Both the position numbers and the translations under genes were made by a program. The notes below the pieces were generated by a model, which worked only from the letters and a program-made list of their open reading frames with translations, made no database searches and was not told where the DNA came from. A stretch of 21,179 nucleotides of DNA from Clostridia bacterium (GTDB lineage: Bacteria; Bacillota; Clostridia; Christensenellales; Aristaeellaceae). Position 1 is the stretch's first letter. The number at the start of each line of letters is the position of its first letter. This document shows positions 21,172-21,179 of the stretch, in pieces. Where the stretch lies: assembly GCA_900769075.1 (NCBI GenBank), contig CAAGFE010000033.1, forward strand, positions 1 to 21,179. Direction: 5' to 3'.

Positions 21172-21179
21172 TTCCTTAC

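Noticed and set aside
1..21179. CRISPR array, tRNA or rRNA genes, prophage
   Set aside because: No regularly spaced direct repeats, tRNA- or rRNA-like stretches, or phage structural genes were noticed when reading the window.
21001..21179. Minus-strand open frame entering from the right edge
   Set aside because: A frame is open across the hairpin region to a stop in the partner gene, but it runs through all four inverted repeats, has no ribosome site inside the window and looks non-coding.

Overview
The window looks like a chromosomal piece of a high-GC anaerobic Firmicute (class Clostridia, perhaps a Christensenellales- or Oscillospirales-type gut or rumen bacterium). The evidence is strong AGGAGG ribosome binding sites, near-consensus sigma-A promoters, a CoA- and ferredoxin-linked indolepyruvate oxidoreductase (an anaerobe enzyme), and a solute-binding protein whose signal peptide resembles those of that group. 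The lineage is inferred; there is no rRNA or other marker gene here.

Layout, left to right. (1) 1-259: left end of an insertion sequence, probably IS3-type, cut by the window edge. (2) 287-4542, minus strand: a binding-protein ABC importer made of a secreted binding protein, a PotA/FbpC-type ATPase and one fused double-domain permease, driven by a strong promoter at 4602-4630. (3) 4691-12141, minus strand: a six-gene aryl/acyl-CoA cluster in transcription order acyl-CoA synthetase, sodium:solute symporter, iorA, iorB, phenylacetate-CoA ligase and double-ACT protein, closed by a terminator at 4651-4680. (4) 12308-13144, plus strand: an amidohydrolase transcribed divergently from that cluster, and (5) 13255-13734, minus strand: a MarR regulator. 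The MarR promoter and the cluster promoter share an 18-bp element placed identically over the -10 box, so MarR is a plausible controller of the cluster. (6) 13879-15360, minus strand: a 493-residue HTH protein with a large unidentified sensor-like region and a perfect-consensus promoter. (7) 15576-15887: a small membrane protein. (8) 15984-18265, minus strand: a TetR / ABC ATPase / ABC-2 permease operon with an evident TetR operator over its own -10 box. (9) 18463-21001, plus strand: a two-gene unit made of a double-AAA+ ATPase (degenerate first domain, ClpB-like second domain) and an overlapping protein of unknown function. (10) 21003-21179: four inverted repeats in a row.

How the genes may work together. 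IorAB interconverts aryl-2-oxoacids (phenylpyruvate, indolepyruvate, hydroxyphenylpyruvate) with arylacetyl-CoA plus CO2 and reduced ferredoxin. The adjacent phenylacetate-CoA ligase interconverts arylacetate and arylacetyl-CoA, the ACT protein may sense an amino acid, and the symporter may carry an organic acid. Together they fit either salvage of exogenous arylacetates into aromatic amino acids by reductive carboxylation, or the reverse fermentation of aromatic amino acids to arylacetates. The sequence does not decide the direction.

The best candidate for an undescribed system is the AAA+ ATPase with its overlapping partner (18463-21001). The ATPase keeps every catalytic element in its second ring, has no P-loop in its first, lacks a visible ClpP-docking tripeptide, and is translationally coupled to a protein I cannot assign to any family.
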